Positions 36,741 to 45,981 of a stretch of 64,000 nucleotides of DNA are shown one piece after another. The notes under the pieces are model-generated. The model did no database searches. It was not told the origin of the DNA and saw only the letters and a program-made list of their open reading frames with translations. Origin of the DNA: Spiribacter sp. 2438 (lineage in GTDB: Bacteria > Pseudomonadota > Gammaproteobacteria > Nitrococcales > Nitrococcaceae); the NCBI RefSeq assembly GCF_009676705.1, contig NZ_CP046046.1, positions 1,054,001 through 1,118,000 of the forward strand, read 5' to 3'. A program made the translations under genes and the position numbers. Numbering within the stretch: position 1 is the stretch's first letter; the number at the start of each line of letters is the position of its first letter.

Positions 36741-38195
36741 TCATTGCCCGTGACTGAATGTGACTGTTTTCATCGTGGTAAAGCTTTTCATGCCCTCGAA
36801 ACCTTTCTCCCGGCCATAGCCCGAACGTTTCATTCCACCGAACGGCAACTCCACGCCACCGCCGGCTCCGTAGTTATTGACGAACACTTGACCGCTTCGC
36901 AGTCGCCCGGGGAGCGCGATTGAACGGTATGCATCCTGCGTCCACAACCCGGTCACCAGTCCGTAGTCCGTCGCGTTCGCCAGTTCAACCGCCGCCTGGT
37001 CATCCGTGAAGGTGAACAAGGTGAGCACCGGACCAAAGAGCTCCTCGCGAGCGACCTCATGATCAGGCGGCACCCCCGTGACCAGCATGGGCGGCACATA
37101 ATGGCCGCCATCCGGCGCGTCGGGTGCTACATGCCCCTGAGCAAGCACACTCATTCCCGCCGAGCGCCCGCGCTCGAGCATGTTCTCCAAACGGGTTTTC
37201 TGGGCAGCGTTGATGAGCGGCCCACAGTCGTGGTCATCGATTCCCGGGCCACAAACAAGGCCACTCATGATCCGATCAAGCCGCGCCACCAGCGCATCCC
37301 GAGCGCTGGCCTCAACCAACACCCGGCTGCCCGCAGAGCAAGTCTGACCGGCGTTCTGCACAATGGCACGCACGATGACTTCGGCCGCCATATCGAGATC
37401 GGCATCGGCGAAAACCAGCTGAGCCGACTTGCCGCCGAGTTCCAGAGTCACCGGCACATGGTTGGCCGCCGCGGCCTGAGCAACCGCCGTACCGGCAACC
37501 GGGGAGCCGGTGAACGACAGGTGGTCCACATCTGGATGGGAAGCGACTGCCACACCGGCCTCATGGCCCAATCCCGGCACAACGTTTAGGACACCAGGCG
37601 GGATACCCGCCTCCGCCGCTAATTCGGTCAACCGAAGAACCGTCAGGCAGGCCTCCTCCGCGGGTTTCAACACCACGGTATTGCCGGCGGCCAGCGCGCC
37701 ACCAACAGTTCGCCCGAAGATCTGAGCGGGATAATTCCACGGCGTGATGAGTCCACACACGCCGAACGGCTCACGCTGGACAACCACCGTAGTGCCCGAC
37801 TGATAGGGGATGGTTTCGCCATGCAGCTTGTCGGCGGCGCCACCGTAGTATTCGAAGTATCTGGCCGTTGCCGTGATGTCATTACGCGCCTGGGTGAGAG
37901 GCTTGCCCGTATCGGCGCATTCGGTCCGCGCCAGGGCTTCATGGTGAGTCTGAATCAACGAGGCAAAGTGCGTGAGCACCCGTCCACGCTCCACCGCCGT
38001 CCATTGCCCCCAGTCCTGATCAAATGCCCGCCGGGCGGAACTCACGGCCGCTGCCACATCAGCTTCTCCGCCGCGGGCGATGCGGGCCAGCACACGTCCC
38101 GTAGCCGGCTCTTCGGTGGTCAGGAGGCCAGCCTCGGCGGCACGCCAACTACCGTCAATAAATACTCCCTCGAGCAATTTTGAAATCTCCATCAT
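36741..38195 (-). CDS. NAD(P)-dependent aldehyde dehydrogenase
   Basis: ALDH superfamily enzyme, 484 residues. General-base Glu in VTLELGGKSAQ (near 253), nucleophile Cys in NAGQTCSAGSR (near 288), and PWNYP near 149 are all present. Its start overlaps the dctM stop (ATGA), so it is co-translated with the tetronate TRAP genes. It may oxidise a tetrose or glycolaldehyde-type aldehyde feeding the pathway (inference); betaine aldehyde cannot be excluded. Confidence 0.9.
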   Translation of the reverse strand: MMEISKLLEGVFIDGSWRAAEAGLLTTEEPATGRVLARIARGGEADVAAAVSSARRAFDQDWGQWTAVERGRVLTHFASLIQTHHEALARTECADTGKPLTQARNDITATARYFEYYGGAADKLHGETIPYQSGTTVVVQREPFGVCGLITPWNYPAQIFGRTVGGALAAGNTVVLKPAEEACLTVLRLTELAAEAGIPPGVLNVVPGLGHEAGVAVASHPDVDHLSFTGSPVAGTAVAQAAAANHVPVTLELGGKSAQLVFADADLDMAAEVIVRAIVQNAGQTCSAGSRVLVEASARDALVARLDRIMSGLVCGPGIDDHDCGPLINAAQKTRLENMLERGRSAGMSVLAQGHVAPDAPDGGHYVPPMLVTGVPPDHEVAREELFGPVLTLFTFTDDQAAVELANATDYGLVTGLWTQDAYRSIALPGRLRSGQVFVNNYGAGGGVELPFGGMKRSGYGREKGFEGMKSFTTMKTVTFSHGQ

Positions 38196-39469
38196 GAATA
38201 CATGAGCTCAACCAAGCCCAGACTGATAATTGGCAAAAAAGTGACTAGCATCAGGCAGCTGATCGCAACCAGCACGAACGGCACTAGCCAGGGAATTATT
38301 CGTTCCAGCGATATATCCGCCACCGAACAGGCAGCGAACAGGTTCACACCGAGCGGTGGTGTGAACATCCCAATGGCCAGATTCACGACCACGATGAGCC
38401 CGAAGTGGACTGGGTCAACGCCAAAACTGATGGCCACCGGGGTAAGAATCGGCGCCAGGACGAGAATGGCGGCGGATGTTTCGATAAACATCCCGACGAT
38501 CAACAGCATGAGATTCACGGCGAGCAGGAAGGTCACCACGCTGTCGAAGTTGGCGTTGATCCAGACGCCGACATCGGCTGGCAGCCCGGAGCGGCTAATC
38601 AGAAAGCTGAACAGCCCCGCCGCTGCGATAATCAGCATGATGGCAACCGTGCCTTTAACGCTGGTCACAAAAATTGGCCACAAATCCCGCCAGCTCAGTT
38701 CGCGATAGATCACCATCCCCACAAACAGGGCGTAGAACACAGCCACCGCGGCCGCTTCGGTCGGGGTAAAGACACCGCCATAGATACCGCCGATAATCAC
38801 TACCGGCATCAGAATGGCGGCCCAGGCCTTTTGCACGGCCTTTACAAAAGAACCCCGCTCTCCCCCGTCTTCCTTGCCATAACCCTTCACCTTGCAAGCC
38901 ACGTAGATGAACAGAATCATCGCGGTGGCAAACAGCAGGCCAGGGCCGATCCCGGCGATGAAAAGCTGGCCGATGGAGGTATCCGTGCTGACACCGTAGA
39001 GAATCAGCGGAATGGACGGTGGCAACAACACGCCGAGCTCCGCTGAAGATGCCTGGACCGAGGTAGCCATGGGCTTGGGGTAGTGATGACGGATCATTGC
39101 CGGGATCAGAATGGCGCCGATCGCATAGGTCGTGGCAACGCTCGAGCCGGATACCGACGCGAAGAACATGCAGGTGAGCACGCATGAACACGCCAATCCG
39201 CCCTGAATACCGCCGATAATGGACTTTGCGAGGTCCACAAGGCGCCGGGAGATCCCGCCGCTTGCCATGAGGTTGCCAGCGAGAATGAAAAACGGAATAG
39301 CCATCAGCGGATAAAGATCGATGCTCGTGAACAACCGCTGGGCAGAAACAACAAGTGGCAACGGTGAGAAAAAATGGATGCCGAACATCGAGGCTAGCCC
39401 GATTGACACGGCGATCGGCACTCCGAGCACCAACAGCACGACCATGGCAGTGGCAATAGCGGCGTTCAT
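38192..39469 (-). CDS. dctM: TRAP transporter large permease, tetronate operon
   Basis: Large TRAP membrane subunit, 425 residues, with the DctM signatures FASVSGSSVATTYAIGAIL and FGLIVVVNLAIGMFTPPLGVNLF. Overlaps dctQ upstream and the aldehyde dehydrogenase downstream by 4 bp each. Position within the ltn/otn/den operon suggests the cargo is L-threonate or D-erythronate. Confidence 0.93.
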   Translation of the reverse strand: MNAAIATAMVVLLVLGVPIAVSIGLASMFGIHFFSPLPLVVSAQRLFTSIDLYPLMAIPFFILAGNLMASGGISRRLVDLAKSIIGGIQGGLACSCVLTCMFFASVSGSSVATTYAIGAILIPAMIRHHYPKPMATSVQASSAELGVLLPPSIPLILYGVSTDTSIGQLFIAGIGPGLLFATAMILFIYVACKVKGYGKEDGGERGSFVKAVQKAWAAILMPVVIIGGIYGGVFTPTEAAAVAVFYALFVGMVIYRELSWRDLWPIFVTSVKGTVAIMLIIAAAGLFSFLISRSGLPADVGVWINANFDSVVTFLLAVNLMLLIVGMFIETSAAILVLAPILTPVAISFGVDPVHFGLIVVVNLAIGMFTPPLGVNLFAACSVADISLERIIPWLVPFVLVAISCLMLVTFLPIISLGLVELMYS

Positions 39470-40080
39470 CGAGCGGAGCCTCGCGTCGGGGATTGAGAAG
39501 ATTGGGCAGCCGCCTCGTCAGGGCTCACCGCGGCCTCCCTGGTGAGTTCTTCGAGGCTCGTCTCGGGCGGGAGCTCTCGCATGGCCGGGTCAAAAAGACG
39601 TCCGATCAGCGCGATAATGGCAAAAATGCTGCCCACCGGTAGAGCCGCATAAGCCCAGGCCATGGACACGTCCATTCCCGCCATGCGCTGAGGCAGAACA
39701 CGTAAGCCCATGCGGTAGCCGTAGTACGCCACCAGAATAAAAAAAAGCAGGCAAAGCAGCGTGATGAAATATTCCAGCGTCACATGAACGCGTCGTGGAA
39801 GAACAGCGAAAATGATCTCAACGCGCATCATTTCGTTGCGGCGAAAAACATTCGCAGCCCCGAGAAAGACACACCAGATCACCAGTGACCGCGAAGCGAC
39901 CTCAGAGAAAAACGACGGATCATTGAATACGAAACGAGTAATCACCTGGTAAAAGGCAGCAATCGCCGCCAGTGCGAGCGCAGTCACCGACGCGATCAGC
40001 GCAGCGCGCGTGGTCACCCGCTCGACGGTAAGCACCCAATGACGAACAGACTCAATGACGGACGCGTGCATCACGGCCAC
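39466..40080 (-). CDS. dctQ: TRAP transporter small permease, tetronate operon
   Basis: DctQ-type four-helix subunit, 204 residues, with an extra ~30-residue polar C-terminus. GTG at 40080 or ATG at 40071 may start it. It is separated from dctP by 66 bp containing a stem-loop and overlaps dctM. Confidence 0.88.
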   Translation of the reverse strand: MAVMHASVIESVRHWVLTVERVTTRAALIASVTALALAAIAAFYQVITRFVFNDPSFFSEVASRSLVIWCVFLGAANVFRRNEMMRVEIIFAVLPRRVHVTLEYFITLLCLLFFILVAYYGYRMGLRVLPQRMAGMDVSMAWAYAALPVGSIFAIIALIGRLFDPAMRELPPETSLEELTREAAVSPDEAAAQSSQSPTRGSAR

Positions 40081-40099
40081 TCCAGGTCATTCAAGGAAA

Positions 40100-40134
40100 C
40101 TGGGCGCCAGGACCGTTCTGGCCCCGACGCCCAG
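40100..40134 (-). ncRNA. Intercistronic stem-loop between dctP and dctQ
   Basis: On the transcribed strand, CTGGGCG/CGCCCAG (7 bp) encloses an inner CCAG/CTGG stem. It begins 12 bases after the dctP stop and lies before dctQ. Such a structure can stabilise the binding-protein mRNA or attenuate the membrane genes, giving excess DctP. It is an RNA element, not an independent RNA gene. Confidence 0.45.
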
Positions 40135-40146
40135 GCTCACGCGGGC

Positions 40147-41118
40147 TTAACCCTCGAAATTCTGGATCCGCTCCAGCATCTCGGCGCCGTGCCGCTCGAT
40201 GAAGGCTTCATAAACCGGCTCAATGGCGTTCTGGAAAGGAGTCGTATCCACCTCCTCGATCACCGTCATGCCGTTTTCGCGCAATAGGTCAAGACCTTCA
40301 GTCTCCAGCCGCAACACCTCGTTGCGAGTGGCCTCGGCTGAGGCGCGAGCCGCCTCGTTGAACCAGCCCCTCTCCTCTTCACTTAGCGTGTCCCATAGAG
40401 GACCCGAACCCAGCACGGCCGCCGGGGAGTAAACATGACCGGTCAGAGAAATATGGTCCTGCACTTCCCAGAACTTGGTTGCCACGATTACGGTGACCGG
40501 GTTTTCCTGAGCGTCCACTGTGCCCTGCTGCAGGGCGGTGAAAAGTTCAGGGAACGCCATTGGGGTCGGGCTTGCCCCCAGCTCACGGAAGGCATTCATA
40601 TGCACCTGATTTTCCATGGTCCGGATTTTGATGCCGGCCACATCGTCAGGTCCATGGACCTCGTTGCGCGAGTTGGTCATATGACGGAAGCCGTTTTCCG
40701 ACCACGCCAACCCAATGATGTCGTGCTGCTCCATATCGGCCAGAAGATCATCACCGATCTCGCTATCCAGCACCGCCCGCGCATGGTCATAGTCATCGAA
40801 CAAAAAGGGCAGATCGAGAACATAGGTCTCGGGGACGAAGTTACCAAGCGGGCCGGTGGAAGTGATCACCACGTCCACCGTACCGATCTGGAGACCCTCG
40901 ATCATGGCCCGCTCGCCCCCCAGGGAACCGGCCGGATGCTCACGCACGGTGAACTCGCCGCCGCTCAACTCCTCGAGGGTCGCCTTGAATGCGTCCGAAC
41001 CCACACTGTAGTGGGAATCAGCGGACAGGGTATGACCAAGCTGGATTTCACGGGCGTCAACGACACCGCCCACAAACAGCAGCCCACAAGCTGCAACACT
41101 TAGATTTTTGAGTTTCAT
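40147..41118 (-). CDS. dctP: TRAP transporter solute-binding protein, tetronate operon
   Basis: Periplasmic binding protein of 323 residues with a short signal peptide (MKLKNLSVAACGLLFVGGVV, cleavage near DA). DctP signatures are present: QLGHTLSADSHYS, PAGSLGGERAMIEGLQIGT, and IKIRTMENQVHMNAFRELGASPTPM with the substrate-binding Arg. GGAGGAG precedes the start. Likely ligand L-threonate/D-erythronate, from operon context. Confidence 0.92.
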   Translation of the reverse strand: MKLKNLSVAACGLLFVGGVVDAREIQLGHTLSADSHYSVGSDAFKATLEELSGGEFTVREHPAGSLGGERAMIEGLQIGTVDVVITSTGPLGNFVPETYVLDLPFLFDDYDHARAVLDSEIGDDLLADMEQHDIIGLAWSENGFRHMTNSRNEVHGPDDVAGIKIRTMENQVHMNAFRELGASPTPMAFPELFTALQQGTVDAQENPVTVIVATKFWEVQDHISLTGHVYSPAAVLGSGPLWDTLSEEERGWFNEAARASAEATRNEVLRLETEGLDLLRENGMTVIEEVDTTPFQNAIEPVYEAFIERHGAEMLERIQNFEG

Positions 41119-41204
41119 CATCTCCTCCAGGAGGTTGCTTTTATCACCACTCGTCATGGCTTCTCGCCGGGGATCCGCCAATCTGGCGCATCACCCATGC
41201 TCTT

Positions 41205-42203
41205 TTATGGCTTGAGATCGTCTTCGCAGAACGCCTCAATAATGCCTTCAATGTCTTTGTCCGCGCTGAACCCGAGCGCCGTCGCTCTCGCCGTCTCAAA
41301 CCGGGCGGGCCAGCTCCCAACGATGGATTCGATTCGGGGATCCGGTTCCCATCGGACGCGGTTTCGGGCCTCGGCACCGCCCACCCGCTCGAGCGCTTCA
41401 AGCATCTCTGCCACGGTGACCGTGCAGCCCGGCAGCATCACGCTCCGCCAGGCGCCAAACTCCGCGGCAGGAATGCCCAGCGCGTGGACCATGTTGCGAA
41501 TCACTCCCCGCGGAGAGAGCAAATAAACTGCCAGCCCCTCGGGAACCGGCAAGTTCGCCTCCTCACCCTGGAGCGGCTCACGGATAATGCTGCTGGCAAA
41601 GCTCGAGGCGGCGGCATTGGGTCGACCCGGTCGTACTGCAATGGTCGGCAGGCGCAGCACCCGCCCGTCGATCAGCCCACGCCGGGAGAAGTCGTTGATG
41701 AGCTGCTCGCCAATCACCTTCTGGGCGCCATAACTACTCTGGGGTGTCAGCGCCGTATCGTCGCGGACCCGATCCGGCAGTGCGCCCCCATAGACCGCCA
41801 CGGAACTGGCAAAAATCACCATGGGTGGTTCCGGGAGGCCACGACAGGCCTCCAGCATTGCGCGGGTTCCATCGAGGTTCACCCTCAGCCCCAGATCGAG
41901 GTCCGCCTCGGCCGCCGAACTCACCACCGCCGCCAGGTGAATGATCACGTCCACGGAGTCGCCAAGCAGGCGCGCTAGCGCCTTAGAATCGATAATGTCC
42001 CCGACCTGGCTGACCACAGCCGGCCGTGTTGCCGAACTCCCCGCCGGTACCACGCCCGGAACCATCGGCTCCGTGACATCAAGAAGTCGGAGCTCTTCCA
42101 CCGGTTGAACTCCAGCCGGGGTAGGCAGGTGTGGATCCGCCAGTACCCGGGCAATAAACTTCTGTCCCAGAAAGCCGGCAGCGCCGGTCACCGCAATCTT
42201 CAT
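41205..42203 (-). CDS. denD: D-erythronate dehydrogenase
   Basis: Extended SDR/epimerase-fold enzyme of 332 residues: GAAGFLGQK NAD motif near residue 7, catalytic Ser in FASSVAVYG and Tyr/Lys in SSYGAQKVIGE. Similarity to DenD, which oxidises D-erythronate to 2-oxo-tetronate, plus the otnI/otnC/otnK neighbours supports the assignment. ATG 42203 (GGAGGG upstream) overlaps the otnI stop. Confidence 0.88.
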   Translation of the reverse strand: MKIAVTGAAGFLGQKFIARVLADPHLPTPAGVQPVEELRLLDVTEPMVPGVVPAGSSATRPAVVSQVGDIIDSKALARLLGDSVDVIIHLAAVVSSAAEADLDLGLRVNLDGTRAMLEACRGLPEPPMVIFASSVAVYGGALPDRVRDDTALTPQSSYGAQKVIGEQLINDFSRRGLIDGRVLRLPTIAVRPGRPNAAASSFASSIIREPLQGEEANLPVPEGLAVYLLSPRGVIRNMVHALGIPAAEFGAWRSVMLPGCTVTVAEMLEALERVGGAEARNRVRWEPDPRIESIVGSWPARFETARATALGFSADKDIEGIIEAFCEDDLKP

Positions 42204-43021
42204 GCGTTGCCCTCCGCTCCGGACAGCCAGCGTTGCGTCCATCCAAGACCGCTGTCGGTGTCGCGAGCCGGGCGGTATTCACAACCCACCCACCCCTGAT
42301 AACCACGGTCATCGAGACGCTGGAGTACCCAGTCCCAGTTCACCTCCCCTTCAGCATTGGGCTCATGGCGGCCGGGCACCCCGGCGATCTGAACATGGGC
42401 GCTGCGGGGCAGATACTGATCGATGGCATCGGCGATGCGCCCTTCAAGCATCTGCCGATGATAGAGGTCGAGCTGGAGCGCAACGTTCTCCACGCCGGCG
42501 TCACCGGCAACACGCTGGACACGATCAATCAGCTCTGCGGCCTGGCTGGCGCTGCGGAGAAAATAGCCCGGCATATCGATGGGATTGATCGGCTCGATCA
42601 GGATCGTTACTCCCTGCGCCCGGGCCTGAGTCGCTGCGTAATTCAAGTTGGCCAAATAGGTCATCTCAATGATGGCGGGGTCGGTCCGTGCCGGGCACGC
42701 ACCCGCCATCATGTGAAGCTGGCGGCACCCGAGGCGCTCAGCGTAAGCGAGCGCTGTGGCAACGCTCTCCCGGAAAGCCGACTCACGGCCCGGCAAACAG
42801 GCCAGCCCGCGTTCGCCCGCTTCCCAGTTGCCGGGCGGCAAATTGAACAGCACCTGAATCAAGCCGTGGGACTTCAGGGCGTCAGCAATATCGTCCGGAT
42901 CCTGTTCGTAGGGAAAAAGATACTCGACCCCCTGGAACCCGGCATCAGCGGCCGCCGCAAACCGATCCATGAATGGATGCTCCGTGAACATCATCGAGAG
43001 ATTGGCGGCAAGACGCGGCAT
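42200..43021 (-). CDS. otnI: 2-oxo-tetronate isomerase
   Basis: TIM-barrel isomerase of the hydroxypyruvate isomerase family, 273 residues. LIEPINPIDMPGYFL carries the metal/catalytic glutamate and VALQLDLYHRQM the aspartate/histidine region. In the tetronate pathway it converts 2-oxo- to 3-oxo-tetronate. Its start shares a base with the otnC stop (TGATG). Confidence 0.9.
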   Translation of the reverse strand: MPRLAANLSMMFTEHPFMDRFAAAADAGFQGVEYLFPYEQDPDDIADALKSHGLIQVLFNLPPGNWEAGERGLACLPGRESAFRESVATALAYAERLGCRQLHMMAGACPARTDPAIIEMTYLANLNYAATQARAQGVTILIEPINPIDMPGYFLRSASQAAELIDRVQRVAGDAGVENVALQLDLYHRQMLEGRIADAIDQYLPRSAHVQIAGVPGRHEPNAEGEVNWDWVLQRLDDRGYQGWVGCEYRPARDTDSGLGWTQRWLSGAEGNA

Positions 43022-43662
43022 CAGGGCCTCCCGAAGGTTTCATGCAGCGAAGCGATCTGCGCCTCGGTGAGCACGCGGGGATTATGACCGCGAAGGAGGA
43101 GATGGAGCTTGGCGGTTTCTTCGAGCTCTTCAGTGGCAAAGACGGCCGCAGCCAGATTCTTGCCGGCCACAATGGGCCCGTGATTCGCAAGCAAGACCGC
43201 CGTGTGTTGTCCGGCAAGACCGCGGACCGCATCGCCAACGGCCGGATCGCCCGGCTCGTAGTACGGCACCAGCGGCAACTTGCCAACCCGCATCACGTAA
43301 TAAGCCGTGAGCGGCGGAATGCAATTGTGGGGATCCGTGTCCGGCAGGCACGACACAGCAACGGAGTGGGTTGAGTGGAGGTGCACGATTGCACCGGATT
43401 GCGGGCGTTCGGCATACATTGCTGCGTGCAGAAACTGCTCCTTGGTCGGGGCATCCCCGGCGATATGATGCCCTTCGGCATTCAGCCGGGTCAGGCGGGC
43501 CGGGTCGAGCCGCCCTAGGCATGCGTTGGTGGGAGTCATCAGCCAGCCGGAATCGAGCCGCACAGATATATTGCCGCTGGCTCCCATGGTCAGGCCACGA
43601 TCAAAAAGCGATTTGCCCAGGATACAAATCTGCTCACGCTGAGCGTTTTCGTTCATGGACAC
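43021..43662 (-). CDS. otnC: 3-oxo-tetronate 4-phosphate decarboxylase
   Basis: Class II aldolase/adducin-fold enzyme, 213 residues. Zinc histidines are in IVHLHSTHSVA and in the C-terminal LLANHGPIV. It decarboxylates 3-oxo-tetronate 4-phosphate to dihydroxyacetone phosphate. Overlaps otnK by 10 bp. Confidence 0.9.
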   Translation of the reverse strand: MSMNENAQREQICILGKSLFDRGLTMGASGNISVRLDSGWLMTPTNACLGRLDPARLTRLNAEGHHIAGDAPTKEQFLHAAMYAERPQSGAIVHLHSTHSVAVSCLPDTDPHNCIPPLTAYYVMRVGKLPLVPYYEPGDPAVGDAVRGLAGQHTAVLLANHGPIVAGKNLAAAVFATEELEETAKLHLLLRGHNPRVLTEAQIASLHETFGRP

Positions 43663-44948
43663 ACCTCAAATGCGCGGGTGAAGAAATCCACCCCGCCAAA
43701 ATTGCCGGATTTGAGGGCCAACGCCAGGTCTATGGGCGGTGCATCCGCTCCGCGGCTGAGGCGCGCGCCCGTCCAGGGAACGCCGGGATCAATCTGAGGG
43801 CCGATGCGCAGTACCTGAATACCCAGCGTGCTGACCACCGCGCCCGACGTCTCGCCACCCGCCACGATCAGGCGTCGGACACCGGCGTCCACCAGTCCGA
43901 GACTAATCTGCGCGAGGGCGCGCTCGATCAGTGCCCCCGCCTCCGCACTGCCCAGCCTGGACTGCGCAGCCAACACGGCGTCTGGCGAATCCGTGGAATA
44001 GATCAACACCGGACCATCGCTGAGCTTCGGTTCCGCCCATGCCAGTGCTTCAGCCACGGCGCCTTCCGGGTTATCAGCAATTGCCAGCGGATCGAGACCA
44101 AGGGATGGATGGCAGTCGGCGAATGCGGCCACTTGCTCGCGGGTGCGCACCGAGCAACTGCCTGAAATTACCGCCGTCGCGCCATTAAACTCGGCCAAGC
44201 CACCCGCGTCGGCTCGGGCCTCGATCTGTCCCGCGGCTCGCCACGGCGCCGGCAACCCCATGGCAATCCCCGACCCGCCAGTAATCAGGCGGGCATCGGC
44301 AAACGCTTCGCCCACCACCCTCAACTGCTGCTCGTCCTTCCCGTCGACAATCGCCAGTGTGACCCCGACTTCCCCCAGGTCGGCGGCCCGGTCACGAATC
44401 GCTTCAACCCCCGCATCAATGGTTTGGTGGTCGATCAGCCCCACCTCACCGCGGCATTGAGTACCGAGCCAGCGAACAAGGTTGGAATCCGTCATTGGCG
44501 TGAGCGGATGATTCTGCATGCCGGATTCATTCAGCGGGACGCCATCGACAAACAGCTCGCCATTGAGAACGGTGCGGCCATTGGCCGGGAAAGCCGGCGC
44601 AGCGATTGCCATAGCCTCACCGAGGTCGGCGAGAAGGGCCTCCGCCACGGGACCGATGTTGCCCTCGGGGGTGGAATCGAACGTGGAGCAGTATTTGAAG
44701 AAAAACCGTTGGCAGCCCGCCACCTTCAACGCCTCGAGAGCCGCCCGGGACTGAGCCACCGCCTCGTCCACGGGCACAGTGCGGGTTTTAAGGGCGATGA
44801 TCACGGCGTCCGCTGCGTCCAGCCCAGCCATATCAGCAGCGCTTGGCACACCAATTATCTGGACGGCGCGCAGGCCCTCGCGAACGAGGTTATTGGCAAG
44901 ATCAGTGGCGCCGGTGAAGTCATCCGCAATACAGCCAACAAACGGCAT
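43653..44948 (-). CDS. otnK: 3-oxo-tetronate kinase
   Basis: DUF1537-type kinase, 431 residues. N-terminal IADDFTGATDLAN is the substrate-binding motif of the family; the C-terminal nucleotide domain has LIVAGGETSGAVVSTLG. Phosphorylates 3-oxo-tetronate at O4. Starts 2 bp after the ltnD stop. Confidence 0.92.
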   Translation of the reverse strand: MPFVGCIADDFTGATDLANNLVREGLRAVQIIGVPSAADMAGLDAADAVIIALKTRTVPVDEAVAQSRAALEALKVAGCQRFFFKYCSTFDSTPEGNIGPVAEALLADLGEAMAIAAPAFPANGRTVLNGELFVDGVPLNESGMQNHPLTPMTDSNLVRWLGTQCRGEVGLIDHQTIDAGVEAIRDRAADLGEVGVTLAIVDGKDEQQLRVVGEAFADARLITGGSGIAMGLPAPWRAAGQIEARADAGGLAEFNGATAVISGSCSVRTREQVAAFADCHPSLGLDPLAIADNPEGAVAEALAWAEPKLSDGPVLIYSTDSPDAVLAAQSRLGSAEAGALIERALAQISLGLVDAGVRRLIVAGGETSGAVVSTLGIQVLRIGPQIDPGVPWTGARLSRGADAPPIDLALALKSGNFGGVDFFTRAFEVCP

Positions 44949-44950
44949 GG

Positions 44951-45880
44951 TCAGACTCCTGCCTCGTCATTCGCCGCGATGGGAAGCGTAATGCCGGCAA
45001 GGCGCTCGTAAACCTTGATGACCGCTGAGTCATCCTCTCGCCCGAACCCGGCGGCCGAGGCCGCTGTAAACTGCTGCTGAGCTGCTGCCGACAGGGGCAA
45101 CGGGAAGCGCAAATCCCGCCCGGTCTGGGTGACGATCCCAAGATCCTTGACGAAAATCTCCACCGCCGAGCGCGGCTGATAGTCCCCGGCAAGCACGTGC
45201 GGCATGCGATTTTCGAACATCCACGAGTTACCGGCCGACGCGGTAATGACTTGATAGACCGTCTCCGCATCCAGACCCATGCGAAGTCCGAGCGCCATGG
45301 CCTCAGCGGCAGCGGAAATGTGCACCCCCGCAAGGAGCTGGTTGACGAGCTTCACGCTTGACCCGGGTCCGCAGCGATCACCCAGCCGGTGAACCGTCGC
45401 CGCCATGGCCTCGAGCACTGACTCGGCGCGCTGAAATGCCGCCGGCGTACCGGATGCCATGACTGAGAGCTGGCCATCTCGTGCCTTAGCGGCGCCCCCG
45501 CTAATCGGTGCATCGAGGATTTCCAGTCCAGCGGGCAGTCGCGACGGCAGCGCCTCGGCAAAAGCCGGCGGCACGGTCGCGTTCTGGAGAATGACGGAAT
45601 TGGCGCTCAGTCGTGCATGCACCAGGCCTTCGTCACCAAAGAGCACCTGCTCGACTTGATCAGCGTTCACCACTATCAGCAGCACAACGCTCGCACCGTC
45701 CGCGGCCTCGGCTGGGGTTGCCGCTACCGAACCACCAGCGTCCGCAAATGCTGCCATGGCCTCTGAGCTGACATCGCAGCCCGTGACTGCAAATCCAGCA
45801 TCCAAAAGGGCGCGGGCCGCTCCCATTCCCATGGCGCCCAGTCCGACGACGGCGACGTTCGTGCTTGCTCCGCTGCTCAC
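44951..45880 (-). CDS. ltnD: L-threonate dehydrogenase
   Basis: Beta-hydroxyacid dehydrogenase of 309 residues: VVGLGAMGMGAAR NAD motif near residue 9, substrate motif DAPISGGAAKARDG near 118, catalytic Lys in GSSVKLVNQLLAG near 172. Oxidises L-threonate at C2/C3 to the 2-oxo acid, the entry step for threonate. GTG start with AGGAG upstream. First gene of the operon, facing the LacI gene across two operators. Confidence 0.9.
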   Translation of the reverse strand: MSSGASTNVAVVGLGAMGMGAARALLDAGFAVTGCDVSSEAMAAFADAGGSVAATPAEAADGASVVLLIVVNADQVEQVLFGDEGLVHARLSANSVILQNATVPPAFAEALPSRLPAGLEILDAPISGGAAKARDGQLSVMASGTPAAFQRAESVLEAMAATVHRLGDRCGPGSSVKLVNQLLAGVHISAAAEAMALGLRMGLDAETVYQVITASAGNSWMFENRMPHVLAGDYQPRSAVEIFVKDLGIVTQTGRDLRFPLPLSAAAQQQFTAASAAGFGREDDSAVIKVYERLAGITLPIAANDEAGV

Positions 45881-45921
45881 GGCTCTCTCTCCTGTTTTCG
45901 ACGCTTCTTTCGAACGCTTGA

Positions 45922-45935
45922 TGGTAACGGTACCA
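45922..45935. promoter_or_regulatory. LacI-type operator 1
   Basis: TGGTAACGGTACCA has the centre-CG, near-palindromic form of LacI/GalR-family sites. It lies 42 bp before ltnD and 47 bp before the regulator gene. Confidence 0.75.
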
Positions 45936-45944
45936 TTTGTTTTT

Positions 45945-45958
45945 TGGTAACGGTACCA
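45945..45958. promoter_or_regulatory. LacI-type operator 2
   Basis: Identical copy of operator 1, 23 bp downstream (centre to centre), 24 bp before the LacI-type start codon. The pair would let one regulator control both divergent transcripts. Confidence 0.75.
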
Positions 45959-45981
45959 CCATCGGTTAATAATTTAACCCT

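Noticed and set aside
41160-41200. Terminator between denD and dctP
   Set aside because: The only inverted repeat (CGCCA/TGGCG) is short and without a U-tract, and the genes are in one operon.
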